Below are positions 1 through 7,665 of a DNA stretch of 38,450 nucleotides, piece by piece (positions within the stretch are counted from its first letter, which is position 1; each line of letters starts with the position of its first letter). The position numbers and the translations under genes were made by a program. The stretch is from an uncultured bacterium. Its GTDB lineage: Bacteria; Patescibacteriota; Minisyncoccia; Moranbacterales; UBA2206. Below the pieces are notes generated by a model that had not been told where the DNA came from, did no database searches, and was given only the letters and a program-made list of their open reading frames with translations. The stretch covers positions 1 to 38,450 of the forward strand of contig CAIMLT010000027.1 of NCBI GenBank assembly GCA_903842445.1, in the 5' to 3' direction.

Positions 1-29
1 AACTATATTAGCGAGTTTTCCATTTCTTG

Positions 30-2657
30 TCAATAGATACAATTTTTGAGTAATTCCCGCTGGATTTTCAACTTCTCTTGATATTCCTTCAATTTCACCT
101 TATTCGCTACAATAACCTCTTTTGGTGCACTTTTTACGAAATTGCTATTTTTAAAAAGCGCCTCAATTTTTGTGATTAATCCATCAAAATTGGTTATTTC
201 TTTTTCCAGTCTCGCTTTTTCCTTCTCTACATCGATAAGATCTGAGATTGCCAAAGTTAGTTTAATATTTTTTCCCACAATCGCAATCCCCTTTGCGCTG
301 CTCTTTAGCACAATTTCAATTTTTATTCGAGCCATTTTCTCAAGTATTTCCTTATTTTCAATTTTTTTGGCAAAAACTTGGATCGTTTTGCCCGGATCGA
401 TATGATAGCTGGTTCTGATGTTTCTGATTTTTGTAACAACTTGTTTTAAATTATCAAACTCCAGCTTGGCCTTTTTATCAAGAAGATCATTGTCTGCCAC
501 CGGCCATTTTTCAACCATCAAAATTTTTCTACCTTGAAAAAAATCCTGCCAAATTTTTTCAGTCACAAAGGGCGCAAAAGGATGAGATAACTTTAGGATT
601 TTATCCAAAACATATCCTAAAATTTTTGAATTCTTTTCTGCCTTATTTATTTCAAGGTACCAATCCGCAAAATCATTCCAAACAAATTTTTGTAATTTTT
701 CTCCAGCCATCGAAAATCTATAATTCTCAAGGTCTTTGGTTATTTCACCTGAGACATTGTTCAGGTTAGAAACTATCCAACGATCTGCCAAGGATTTTAT
801 GTCTTTTTTGTTTATTTTTTCAATAAAATTAAAATCCGCGTAAGCCATCGCCGAGTAACGATAGATGTTCCAAATTTTTGTAACATAATTTCGAAAAGAT
901 TCAATTTTTTCTTCTGAAATCCGAACATCATTTCCGGGAGTGGAACCGAGAAGAATGGCCATGCGAACGGCGTCAGCTCCATAAATGCTTATCATATCCA
1001 AAGGATCGATTCCATTGCCTTTGGATTTTGACATCTTCTTGCCAAATTTATCCAGAACCAAGCCATGCAGATATACCTTCTCAAAAGGAATTTCTTTCAT
1101 CGCAAAAGAAGACATAAGGATCATCCGAGAAACCCAGAGAGTTAAGATATCATAGCCGGTTTCCAAAACTTGCATCGGGTGAAACCTTGCTAAATCCCCA
1201 GTTTTTATTATTCTATCAGATTTACCCGCCGAAGCTTTGGCGAAGGAGTGCCAACCCAGCGTAGAAAATGTCCACATTCCAGAAGAAAACCAAGTGTCCA
1301 GAGAATCTGGGTCTTGCTTCCAGCCCTTACCTTTTGGCGCAATTTCTCCAACATAAATATCTTTACTCTTATACCAAACTGGAATTTTATGTCCAAACCA
1401 AATCTGACGCGAGATGCACCAGTCGTGCAAATTATTCATCCAATCAAGATAGGATTTCGTAAAGCGAAAAGGGATAAATTCGATTTTTTTCTTTTTAACC
1501 ACTTCAATCGCTTTATCTTTTAGCGATTTATTCCCTAGCTTTTTTAAGGGTTTATTAACATTAACAAACCATTGTTTGGACGGAAGCGGTTCAATGGTCG
1601 TCGCGCAACGGTAACAAACAGATAAATTATTTTCTATATCATCTTCTTTTTCAATTAAGCTATCTTCTTTTAGTCTGCTAACCACTAGCTCACGAGTGCG
1701 CAGGGCCGTCTTTCCGGAAAATTCGCCAAAATCTTTTTTGATATTTCCGTCTTCATCTATTACTTTTACTTTTTCCAACTTATTATCCTCAGCCATTTTC
1801 CAATCTATCATTGAATGTGCTGGCGTAACTCCTAGCGCACCCGTTCCAAAATTAGCATCAACATTTCGATCGGAAATAATTTTTATCTTGAGAGCGATGC
1901 CACAAAAAAATCCTTCAAATTCTTGCCCGATATATTTTTTATAGCGCGCATCTTTTGGATTAACGGCGACCGCCGTGTCTCCCAATTTAGTTTCCGGACG
2001 AGTAGTTGAAATGCTGATTGGAAAATTTTTCCAATAACGAAAAGTATATAATTTTGTTTTTTGCTCCTTATATTCAACTTCGTCGTCAGCTAGAGTTGAT
2101 TTGCACCTTGGACACCAGTTAACAATTCGCTCCCCCCGATAAATCGCACCGGCTTCATGCATTTCCACAAACATCCTCGTAACAGCTTTTTGTCTTTCGT
2201 CGTCCAGAGTAAATGCCTCTCGCGACCAATCAAGAGATGCTCCCATTTTTCTGGTTTGGTTCAGAATTGTTTTTTGCGTAACGCGCAAAAATTTCCAAAC
2301 TTCTTTCAAAAATTTATCCCGACCGAGATCATGACGGGTAATATTTTTTTCTTTTAGGAGTTTTTTTTCAACTACGTTTTGCGTTGCAATCGCGGCGTGA
2401 TCAGTGCCTGGAATCCAAAGCGCGCGATAACCTTTCATTCGATGAAAACGAATAAGCAAATCTTCAATGGCGAGCATTGAAGAGTGTCCAAGATGAAGTT
2501 TGTCCGTGATATTTGGCGGCGGAAGAACAATCGAATACGCCTTAGCATTTTTGGGCAATTTTAAATTATCCGGATTAAAAAATCCGCTTTTTTCCCAAAG
2601 CGCATAAATTTTATCTTCGTATTTTTGGGGTTCGTAGGTTTTTGGGATTTCTGGCAT
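30..2657 (-). CDS. valS: Valyl-tRNA synthetase (ValRS)
   Basis: Charges tRNA-Val with valine in the cytoplasm. This is a class Ia synthetase of 875 aa, near the usual family length. The HIGH-type signature is HLGH at residues 55-58, preceded by PPPNIT. The KMSKS loop appears as KKMSKSKGN near residue 542. The WCISRQIWFGHKIP block after the editing domain is typical of ValRS, and the last ~65 residues form the Lys/Glu-rich coiled-coil arm. The ATG lies 1 base after the pheT stop, so it is the last gene of pheS-pheT-valS and probably translationally coupled; no Shine-Dalgarno site is visible. One oddity is an extra stretch of about 14 residues (HSFAKASAGKSDRI, ~468-481) after FSTLGW, which coincides with a DNA repeat (see 1221-1248). 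The downstream end is too close to the window edge to see a terminator. Confidence 0.97.
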   Translation of the reverse strand: MPEIPKTYEPQKYEDKIYALWEKSGFFNPDNLKLPKNAKAYSIVLPPPNITDKLHLGHSSMLAIEDLLIRFHRMKGYRALWIPGTDHAAIATQNVVEKKLLKEKNITRHDLGRDKFLKEVWKFLRVTQKTILNQTRKMGASLDWSREAFTLDDERQKAVTRMFVEMHEAGAIYRGERIVNWCPRCKSTLADDEVEYKEQKTKLYTFRYWKNFPISISTTRPETKLGDTAVAVNPKDARYKKYIGQEFEGFFCGIALKIKIISDRNVDANFGTGALGVTPAHSMIDWKMAEDNKLEKVKVIDEDGNIKKDFGEFSGKTALRTRELVVSRLKEDSLIEKEDDIENNLSVCYRCATTIEPLPSKQWFVNVNKPLKKLGNKSLKDKAIEVVKKKKIEFIPFRFTKSYLDWMNNLHDWCISRQIWFGHKIPVWYKSKDIYVGEIAPKGKGWKQDPDSLDTWFSSGMWTFSTLGWHSFAKASAGKSDRIIKTGDLARFHPMQVLETGYDILTLWVSRMILMSSFAMKEIPFEKVYLHGLVLDKFGKKMSKSKGNGIDPLDMISIYGADAVRMAILLGSTPGNDVRISEEKIESFRNYVTKIWNIYRYSAMAYADFNFIEKINKKDIKSLADRWIVSNLNNVSGEITKDLENYRFSMAGEKLQKFVWNDFADWYLEINKAEKNSKILGYVLDKILKLSHPFAPFVTEKIWQDFFQGRKILMVEKWPVADNDLLDKKAKLEFDNLKQVVTKIRNIRTSYHIDPGKTIQVFAKKIENKEILEKMARIKIEIVLKSSAKGIAIVGKNIKLTLAISDLIDVEKEKARLEKEITNFDGLITKIEALFKNSNFVKSAPKEVIVANKVKLKEYQEKLKIQRELLKNCIY
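1221..1248 (-). repeat. Palindromic repeat inserted in valS (read as SFAKASAG)
   Basis: The plus strand contains an imperfect palindrome, CGCCGAAGCTTTGGCG, followed by AAGGAG. A 23-base core (CCGCCGAAG...GAAGGAG) matches part of the pheT element at 2956-3016 with three differences. It is translated in frame as SFAKASAG within valS, at a point where ValRS proteins normally have a short loop. This resembles the protein-coding palindromic elements known from Rickettsia. Assignment to a repeat family is inferred from the copies in this window. Confidence 0.7.
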
Positions 2658-2658
2658 A

Positions 2659-5064
2659 TTATTTTCTCACTTCCACTTTCAAATCATTTTCCAGTTTCGA
2701 AACTATTTTTTTCATCACCGCGTCAATTTCCACGCTTTCGAGTGTTTTGTCTTTGGCGCCAAGTTCAATTCTGATTGCTAAACTTTTTTTGGCTTCGAAA
2801 TAATCAAAAAGCGAAACGGAATAAATCAGTTCTCCACCGGCTTTCCTGACTGTGCCTTCAATTTCGGCATAACTCACATTTTCCGGAATAATCATCGAGA
2901 TGTCTCTGGTCACAATCGGGAACTTGCCGATAGATTTATATTCAAGAATATTTTCCTTCGGCCCGCCGACTTGTCCGCCGAAGTTCTGACGAAGGAGGAA
3001 GCCTTGGCGAAGGAGGCGCAGTGTTTCCAAATTTATTTCTGCCACCGCCAATCGTTTGTTAATTTTATAACTCGAAAGCACGGACTGATTAACTTCTCCA
3101 ATAAAACCAATAACTTTTCCATCCGCGGTAATTTTTGCAGTTCTATTTGGATTCATAAACGTGCCAGGGGTTTTTATTTCTAAAAATTCTGCATTTTTCA
3201 CATTCAGCACTTCAAGTGCATCTTCCACTGCGCCTTTAAGATCATAAAAAGTTTCTGAATTTTGGTCTTTTTCCAAAACTTTCGCCAAAATTAAGTTTCG
3301 CTCCTCAATAAGATTGTTGTTTTTTATAGAGTAGCACTTGCCGATTTCAAAAATTCCAAAATTAGAATAATTTCTTAGATTATCTTTTATGTTTTTTAAA
3401 ATATTTGGCAGCATACTGAGTCGCGCATAAGCTTGCTCGGGATTCATGGGATTTAGAAGTTCAAAATGATTTTCCGCACCTATTCCCAATTTTTTAAGAT
3501 CATCTTCTCCATAAAAAGAATAATTATACACCTCGTCAAAACCAAGTCCAACAAGAATGTCTTGCAATTTTCGCTCAAAGAAAACCTGCTTATTTATTTT
3601 AGCTGGCAAAACCTCCGCTAAAATCGGTCGTGGAGAGATCTTTTCATAACCCCAGATGCGTCCAATGTCTTCAATCAAATCTTCTTGAGTTTTAAGGTCT
3701 AGGCGATAAGTTGGAATTTCGCATTCAATTAGCTTACCATTTTTTGTTTTAATCCCTAATAAACTTAGAATATTTATAATTTCTTTTTCTGATACTTTTT
3801 CGCCCAAAAGACTTTTAACATATTCTAGGTCAAGTTTAATTGTCAATGGTTTTATTTTCTTTGGATAGACATCAATGATTCCTTCCAGCTTGCCATCGGC
3901 AGTATGTTCCAAAATTTCAATCACTCGAACCATTGCCTTTTCCGTGAGATTCGGGTCAAGATCTTTCTCAAAACGATCAGACGAATCAGTCCTCAGATTA
4001 AGCGCTGCTCTGGTTCTTCTGATATTAATCGCCTCAAAACTCGCTGCTTCAAGCACAATTGTTTTGGTGTTTTCTGAAATTCCAGAATCTTTCCCGCCCA
4101 TAATCCCAGCCAGTGCCAGTGGAGTTTTTCCATTTGTAATTAGCAAATTATTTTTAGTAAGTTTTATTTTGTTTCCATCAAGCAATATCAATTTTTCATT
4201 TTTCGTCGCTCTTCTAACTACGATTTGACTCTTAGTTTGATTTTCTCTAATTACATTAAAATCAAAAGCATGGAGGGGTTGTCCAAGTTCCAGCATCACA
4301 TAATTGGTTGCGTCCACTACATTATTAATTGGCCGCAAACCGCAAGTTTCCAGCCTTTCTTTCAGCCATTTTGGAGATTCTTTGATCGTGATATTTTCCA
4401 TAACTGCCCCAATATACCTTTTGCATAAATCATTGTCTTTAATTTCCACTTTCAATTTCTGACTTTTTTTCGTCGGCAAGATTAATTCATCAAAAGCATA
4501 TGAGAATTTCTTTTTTTCCAAAACAGAAAGTTCTCTTGCGACGCCGACATGGCTCAAAATATCATGTGCGCGATCAGGCAAAACTTTAATTTCTAAGGTT
4601 GTATCGCTTGAGCCTAAATATTTTATAACCGGTTCGCCGACTTTTGCCTTCTTATCTAGAATTAAAATTCCATCATGATTTTTCCCGAGTCCCAGCTCGT
4701 CTTCTGCGCAAAGCATTCCAAAAGATTTTTCGCCCCTAATTTCAGCTTCTTTTATCTCTAGTCCATTTGGTAAATTCGTCCCAACTGTCGCCACTGGAAC
4801 TTTTTGACCGACCGCAATATTTTTTGCGCCACAGACAATTTGCAGTTTTTTATCACCAATATTGACTTTAGTAACTTGCAATCTGTCGGCATCAGGATGT
4901 TTTTCAATTTCCAAAATTTCCCCGACAACCACACCGTCCAATTTCTTTCCATTTTTCTCCAAACTCTCAATCTCAAACGAATGCATCGTCAAAAGCTCCG
5001 CCGCTTTTTCCGGCGATAATTTTGTGCCTGATAATTCTTTGAGCCAACTAAATGAATATTTCAT
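2659..5064 (-). CDS. pheT: Phenylalanyl-tRNA synthetase beta subunit
   Basis: Forms the alpha2-beta2 PheRS with PheS and charges tRNA-Phe. It is 801 aa, the normal length. Domains in order: an EMAP/tRNA-binding domain in the first ~150 residues (VVGEILEIEKHPDADRLQVT), the B3/B4 editing region, B5, the catalytic-like core, and a C-terminal FDX-ACB anticodon-binding domain (KFPIVTRDISMIIPENVSY...). The ATG is 3 bases after the pheS stop and no Shine-Dalgarno is visible. One oddity is an extra segment, RLLRQGFLLRQNFGGQVGG, around residues 682-702 ahead of the FDX-ACB domain. It is encoded by the same repeat family found in valS but read in a different frame. Confidence 0.97.
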   Translation of the reverse strand: MKYSFSWLKELSGTKLSPEKAAELLTMHSFEIESLEKNGKKLDGVVVGEILEIEKHPDADRLQVTKVNIGDKKLQIVCGAKNIAVGQKVPVATVGTNLPNGLEIKEAEIRGEKSFGMLCAEDELGLGKNHDGILILDKKAKVGEPVIKYLGSSDTTLEIKVLPDRAHDILSHVGVARELSVLEKKKFSYAFDELILPTKKSQKLKVEIKDNDLCKRYIGAVMENITIKESPKWLKERLETCGLRPINNVVDATNYVMLELGQPLHAFDFNVIRENQTKSQIVVRRATKNEKLILLDGNKIKLTKNNLLITNGKTPLALAGIMGGKDSGISENTKTIVLEAASFEAINIRRTRAALNLRTDSSDRFEKDLDPNLTEKAMVRVIEILEHTADGKLEGIIDVYPKKIKPLTIKLDLEYVKSLLGEKVSEKEIINILSLLGIKTKNGKLIECEIPTYRLDLKTQEDLIEDIGRIWGYEKISPRPILAEVLPAKINKQVFFERKLQDILVGLGFDEVYNYSFYGEDDLKKLGIGAENHFELLNPMNPEQAYARLSMLPNILKNIKDNLRNYSNFGIFEIGKCYSIKNNNLIEERNLILAKVLEKDQNSETFYDLKGAVEDALEVLNVKNAEFLEIKTPGTFMNPNRTAKITADGKVIGFIGEVNQSVLSSYKINKRLAVAEINLETLRLLRQGFLLRQNFGGQVGGPKENILEYKSIGKFPIVTRDISMIIPENVSYAEIEGTVRKAGGELIYSVSLFDYFEAKKSLAIRIELGAKDKTLESVEIDAVMKKIVSKLENDLKVEVRK
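2956..3016 (-). repeat. Tandem palindromic repeat inserted in pheT
   Basis: Two partial copies lie side by side on the plus strand: CCGCCGAAGTTCTGACGAAGGAG, then GAAGCCTTGGCGAAGGAG. The first matches the valS element at 20 of 23 positions. On the coding strand the unit is read as LLRQGF/LLRQNFGGQ, whereas the valS copy is read as SFAKASAG. Conservation is therefore at the DNA level, not the protein level. The insert lies in a linker before the FDX-ACB domain. Confidence 0.72.
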
Positions 5065-5067
5065 AAT

Positions 5068-6099
5068 TTAAAATTGTCTAATAAATCGCAAATCACCTGA
5101 ATGAAAAAGCCGACAATCATCGATCTTGTATTTCATCATTGCCAAGCGTTCCAAACCAAAACCCCATGCAAAGCCTGTGTATTCATTCCTTTTATATCCA
5201 ACAGCTTCAAACACATTTTGATTAACCATTCCTGCGCCGCCAAGTTCCAGCCATTTATTATATTTGCAAGCACGACAACCAGTGCCACCGCAAACTGTGC
5301 AAGAAATATCAAACTCAAAACTTGGCTCAGTAAAAGGAAAATAACTTGGGCGTAATCTGACTTTAATTTCTTGTCCAAAAAATTGCGAGAAAAAATCTTG
5401 AGCCACTTGTTTCAGATGTCCGACATTGATATTTTTTCCAACAACTAAAGCCTCGAATTGATAGAAAGTATGATCGTGCGTCGTATCGGTTGCTTCACGG
5501 CGAAAACATTTCCCTGGAACAATAATCCGAAAAGGTGGCGTATGCGTTTGCATATATCTTGCTTGCACCGCCGAAGTTTGACTTCGCATTGATAATTTTT
5601 CTTTTCCTGCTTCTTGCTTTAACCAAAAAGTGTCCTGCATATCACGTGCTGAGTGATCTTTCGGCATATTTAATGCATCGAAATTATAGAACTCGGTTTC
5701 AATCTCCGGGCCATCGGCAATTTCATATCCCATGCTGGTAAAAATATCTTCAATGTCTCGCCGGACAATGGAAATTGGGTTTAGATGTCCTATGTCTTTT
5801 TTCTTTCCAGGAATTGTCACGTCGATTTTTTCTTTTTCTGTGCTTGGTCCAGTTTTCGACAAATCAACTTTTTTTCCATTGATGATTGCTAAAATTTCCA
5901 ACTTTGTTTTATTGGCCAAATCTCCGATTTGCTTTCTCTCTTCCGGCGCCAAATTTTTCAGATTTTTCAAGAATCCCACAAACTCACTTTTTCGCCCTAA
6001 ATACTTTTTCTCCAAATCAAAAAGCATGTCGCTATTTTTGACTTTCTCAATTTCCTCCAAAACTTGCTTTTTTATCTCTTCGATTTTAGTTTTTAACAT
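5068..6099 (-). CDS. pheS: Phenylalanyl-tRNA synthetase alpha subunit
   Basis: Catalytic alpha subunit of PheRS (343 aa, normal length). It has an N-terminal coiled coil (residues ~1-90), then the class II core with QDTFWL, the motif-2-like FRIIVPGKCFRRE, and the C-terminal GFAWGFGLERLAMMKYKI motif 3. It includes the CxxCGGxGCxxC zinc-knuckle insert (CTVCGGTGCRAC) found in many bacterial PheS proteins. It is first in the pheS-pheT-valS operon. The ATG at 6099 sits exactly 7 bases after a good -10 box, so the mRNA is predicted to be leaderless; there is no room for a Shine-Dalgarno site. Confidence 0.97.
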   Translation of the reverse strand: MLKTKIEEIKKQVLEEIEKVKNSDMLFDLEKKYLGRKSEFVGFLKNLKNLAPEERKQIGDLANKTKLEILAIINGKKVDLSKTGPSTEKEKIDVTIPGKKKDIGHLNPISIVRRDIEDIFTSMGYEIADGPEIETEFYNFDALNMPKDHSARDMQDTFWLKQEAGKEKLSMRSQTSAVQARYMQTHTPPFRIIVPGKCFRREATDTTHDHTFYQFEALVVGKNINVGHLKQVAQDFFSQFFGQEIKVRLRPSYFPFTEPSFEFDISCTVCGGTGCRACKYNKWLELGGAGMVNQNVFEAVGYKRNEYTGFAWGFGLERLAMMKYKIDDCRLFHSGDLRFIRQF

Positions 6100-6134
6100 A
6101 GTTTCATTCTAGCTTCAAAACCTTGAAAAGTCAA
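6099..6134 (-). promoter_or_regulatory. pheS promoter, predicted leaderless
   Basis: On the minus strand there is -35 TTGACT (6129-6134), a 17-bp spacer, and -10 TAGAAT (6106-6111). Six bases then precede the ATG. Start-site geometry puts +1 at 6099, the A of the start codon. The -35 hexamer lies inside the U-tract of the preceding terminator. Confidence 0.75.
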
Positions 6135-6163
6135 AAGCGGCGAAACGTAATACGCTTCGCCGC
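6129..6163 (-). terminator. Rho-independent terminator of the secDF operon
   Basis: On the minus strand an 11-bp stem (GCGGCGAAGCG pairing with CGTTTCGCCGC, one G-U pair) and a 5-base loop are followed by TTTTGACTTTT. It lies just past the stop of the 48-aa zinc-ribbon gene. Its U-tract also supplies the -35 box of pheS. Confidence 0.8.
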
Positions 6164-6169
6164 GTAACC

Positions 6170-6316
6170 CTAGCGACGAGGTTTTTTTCTAACTACCACC
6201 CAGCCTCTCCCTCGACAGGAGAGACAACCCTTGCCTCCGCACTTAGCGCATTCGCGCGCATGCGGTTTCCTCATGGATTCACCACCAAGAGGACTTTCTT
6301 TTTTTTCCTTCCGCAT
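6170..6316 (-). CDS. 48-aa DnaJ-like zinc-ribbon protein
   Basis: Hand translation of the minus strand gives a 48-aa protein with an uninterrupted frame from ATG 6316 to TAG 6170-6172. It contains CAKCGGKGCLSCRGRGW at residues ~24-40: two CxxC pairs with the CxGxG spacing of the DnaJ central zinc-binding repeat. This single repeat should bind one zinc. The flanks are basic (RKPHAR before, VVVRKKPRR after), suggesting RNA, DNA or membrane-surface binding. A strong Shine-Dalgarno site (AAGGAGGGGG) precedes the ATG by 5 bases. It lies 35 bases after the 101-aa gene and just before the terminator, so it ends the secD-secF operon. The function is unknown; a DnaJ-like cofactor role is only a guess. 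Confidence 0.8.
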   Translation of the reverse strand: MRKEKKESPLGGESMRKPHARECAKCGGKGCLSCRGRGWVVVRKKPRR

Positions 6317-6321
6317 TTCTT

Positions 6322-6332
6322 CCCCCTCCTTT
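6322..6332 (-). promoter_or_regulatory. Strong Shine-Dalgarno of the 48-aa gene
   Basis: The minus-strand sequence AAAGGAGGGGG lies 5 bases before the ATG at 6316. It is one of only three GGAGG-type ribosome binding sites I can find in the window, and it decides the start codon of this short gene. Confidence 0.8.
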
Positions 6333-6351
6333 TTTAAATATCCAACCTATC

Positions 6352-6657
6352 TCACAACATCATTCTTTTTTTCGCTATATCATACTGCTCCTGCGAAATC
6401 TGTCCGCTTTTTCGCATCATTTCCATTGCTGAGAGCAATTTATCTTTATTTTCCGGTTTCAAAAATTCCTGCATCATTTTGGCTTTTTCTTGCAGACTCA
6501 TCCTCTCCATTCTTTTCATTGCCAAACGTTGAAGCATATTCATCTTTGGCGAGTCATCATCTTTTTTCTTGTCATCAGCTTTCACGGAATCATCTTTTGC
6601 AACTGCGCCATTTTGATCATCGCTTTGTTGACTATTTTTTTTAAACGGATTCCACAT
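6352..6657 (-). CDS. Met-rich, charged 101-aa protein (SecF-linked)
   Basis: I do not recognise a named family. The N-terminal ~38 residues are polar and acidic/lysine-rich (KDDSVKADDKKKDDDSPK), which looks disordered. The C-terminal ~60 residues are helical and unusually rich in methionine (MNMLQRLAMKRMERMS, SAMEMMRKSG, KKRMML). The last ~28 residues resemble the SHOCT helical hairpin (KLLSAMEMMRKSGQISQEQYDIAKKRMM). No signal peptide or membrane segment is visible. The ATG follows the secF stop by 4 bases, so it is almost certainly co-transcribed and possibly coupled. Methionine-rich helices bind hydrophobic segments in SRP and some chaperones, so a role near the translocon is conceivable, but this is inference. 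Confidence 0.75.
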   Translation of the reverse strand: MWNPFKKNSQQSDDQNGAVAKDDSVKADDKKKDDDSPKMNMLQRLAMKRMERMSLQEKAKMMQEFLKPENKDKLLSAMEMMRKSGQISQEQYDIAKKRMML

Positions 6658-6661
6658 AACT

Positions 6662-7558
6662 TTATTTTTTAATTTGTGAATTATAACTTGTTACTAAGAG
6701 TGCTGAAGCAATAAAAATCGAAGAATACGTTCCAAAAGTGATTCCAACTAAAAGCGCCAAGGAAAAATATTTAATTGATTCCCCTCCAAAAATATAAATA
6801 GCAAGAAGTGTGATGATCACCGTAAGCGAAGTATTAATTGAGCGCACCAATGTTTCATTAAGACTGCGATTGACGATTTCTGGAAATTTTTCCTTGGATG
6901 AACTGCGTTGCAGATTTTCTCTTGTCCGGTCATAAACCACAATCGTGTCGTGTACTGAAAAACCCAAAATTGTGAGAAGGGCTGCGACAAATGGCACGCC
7001 AACTTCCACGCCCCAAAAATGTCCGAGGATTGAAAAAACTCCGACTGTAATGAGAACATCGTGAATAAGCGCAATCACAGCGCCAGCGCCATATTTCCAA
7101 GAAGCCACCGGATGAGAAACGCGCCGAAAAGCCCAAGCAACATAGGCCATAATCCCAAGAATGGCCCAAAAAATCGCCATTAGTGATTTAGTTTTTAATT
7201 CATTAGAAACAGAAGCATTGGCATAGTCTGTTCTGAGATTTTTTGAATCTGGATATTTTTCCGCCAAAGTAGCGAGAACAGTTTGATTAATATTATCATC
7301 CTCAGAGGCATAACGGATAAGCACAGAATTATTTCCTGTCGATTGCAATGTGAGACTCTTGAGGTTTAAATCCTTCAAAACATTTTCTAATTCTTGATTG
7401 GCCGGAAGATTGTTTTCAAATTTCACTTCCATTAAAGTTCCACCAGTAAAATCAATGCCGTATTTTAGTCCCCAAGTAAAAAGCGCCACAACACAAAGCA
7501 CTGTCAGTGTTATGGAAAAAATATAAGCATATTTAGTTTTAGAAATAATATTAAACAT
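6662..7558 (-). CDS. secF: Protein translocase subunit SecF
   Basis: Partner of SecD in the proton-driven motor that assists Sec translocation (298 aa). It has an N-terminal membrane helix, then the D1-type motif GLKYGIDFTGGTLMEVKF, a short periplasmic domain and five further membrane segments. The conserved block VPFVAALLTILGFSVHDTIVVYDRTREN is also present. I chose ATG 7558 (MFNIISKTKYAY). A longer frame from 7603 would add MPRNWIPAFAGMTH, which is only the translation of a palindromic repeat. Upstream lies a 107-base gap to secD containing that repeat. No Shine-Dalgarno or clear promoter is visible, so read-through from secD is likely. Confidence 0.95.
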   Translation of the reverse strand: MFNIISKTKYAYIFSITLTVLCVVALFTWGLKYGIDFTGGTLMEVKFENNLPANQELENVLKDLNLKSLTLQSTGNNSVLIRYASEDDNINQTVLATLAEKYPDSKNLRTDYANASVSNELKTKSLMAIFWAILGIMAYVAWAFRRVSHPVASWKYGAGAVIALIHDVLITVGVFSILGHFWGVEVGVPFVAALLTILGFSVHDTIVVYDRTRENLQRSSSKEKFPEIVNRSLNETLVRSINTSLTVIITLLAIYIFGGESIKYFSLALLVGITFGTYSSIFIASALLVTSYNSQIKK

Positions 7559-7563
7559 AATAT

Positions 7564-7592
7564 GTGTCATTCCCGCGAAGGCGGGAATCCAG
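7564..7592. repeat. dRS3-like 20-bp palindrome, copy 1
   Basis: ATTCCC-N8-GGGAAT at 7569-7588 sits within the 29-base unit GTGTCATTCCCGCGAAGGCGGG(AATCCAG). A second copy at 9397-9425 differs at one position. The pattern matches the dRS3 type of repeat described in Neisseria and a widespread repeat whose translation is WIPAFAGMT. It lies between secD and secF. Confidence 0.8.
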
Positions 7593-7665
7593 TTTCTAGG
7601 CAAGATTGATATAACGCATTCACGATTTAAGCAAGCCTTATAAAAAAATATTTAACTTAAAAAAA

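Noticed and set aside
142-405. Plus-strand open frame inside valS
   Set aside because: Hydrophobic, Ser/Phe/Ile-rich shadow translation of the reverse strand of a certain gene; similar shadows elsewhere were dropped for the same reason.
7559-7603. N-terminal extension of SecF (MPRNWIPAFAGMTH)
   Set aside because: WIPAFAGMT is the chance translation of the dRS3-like palindrome; normal SecF starts at MFNIISK, ATG 7558.
7593-7665. Separate secF promoter
   Set aside because: TTGCTT and TATATC are present but only 15 bases apart and far from the start; read-through from secD is simpler.
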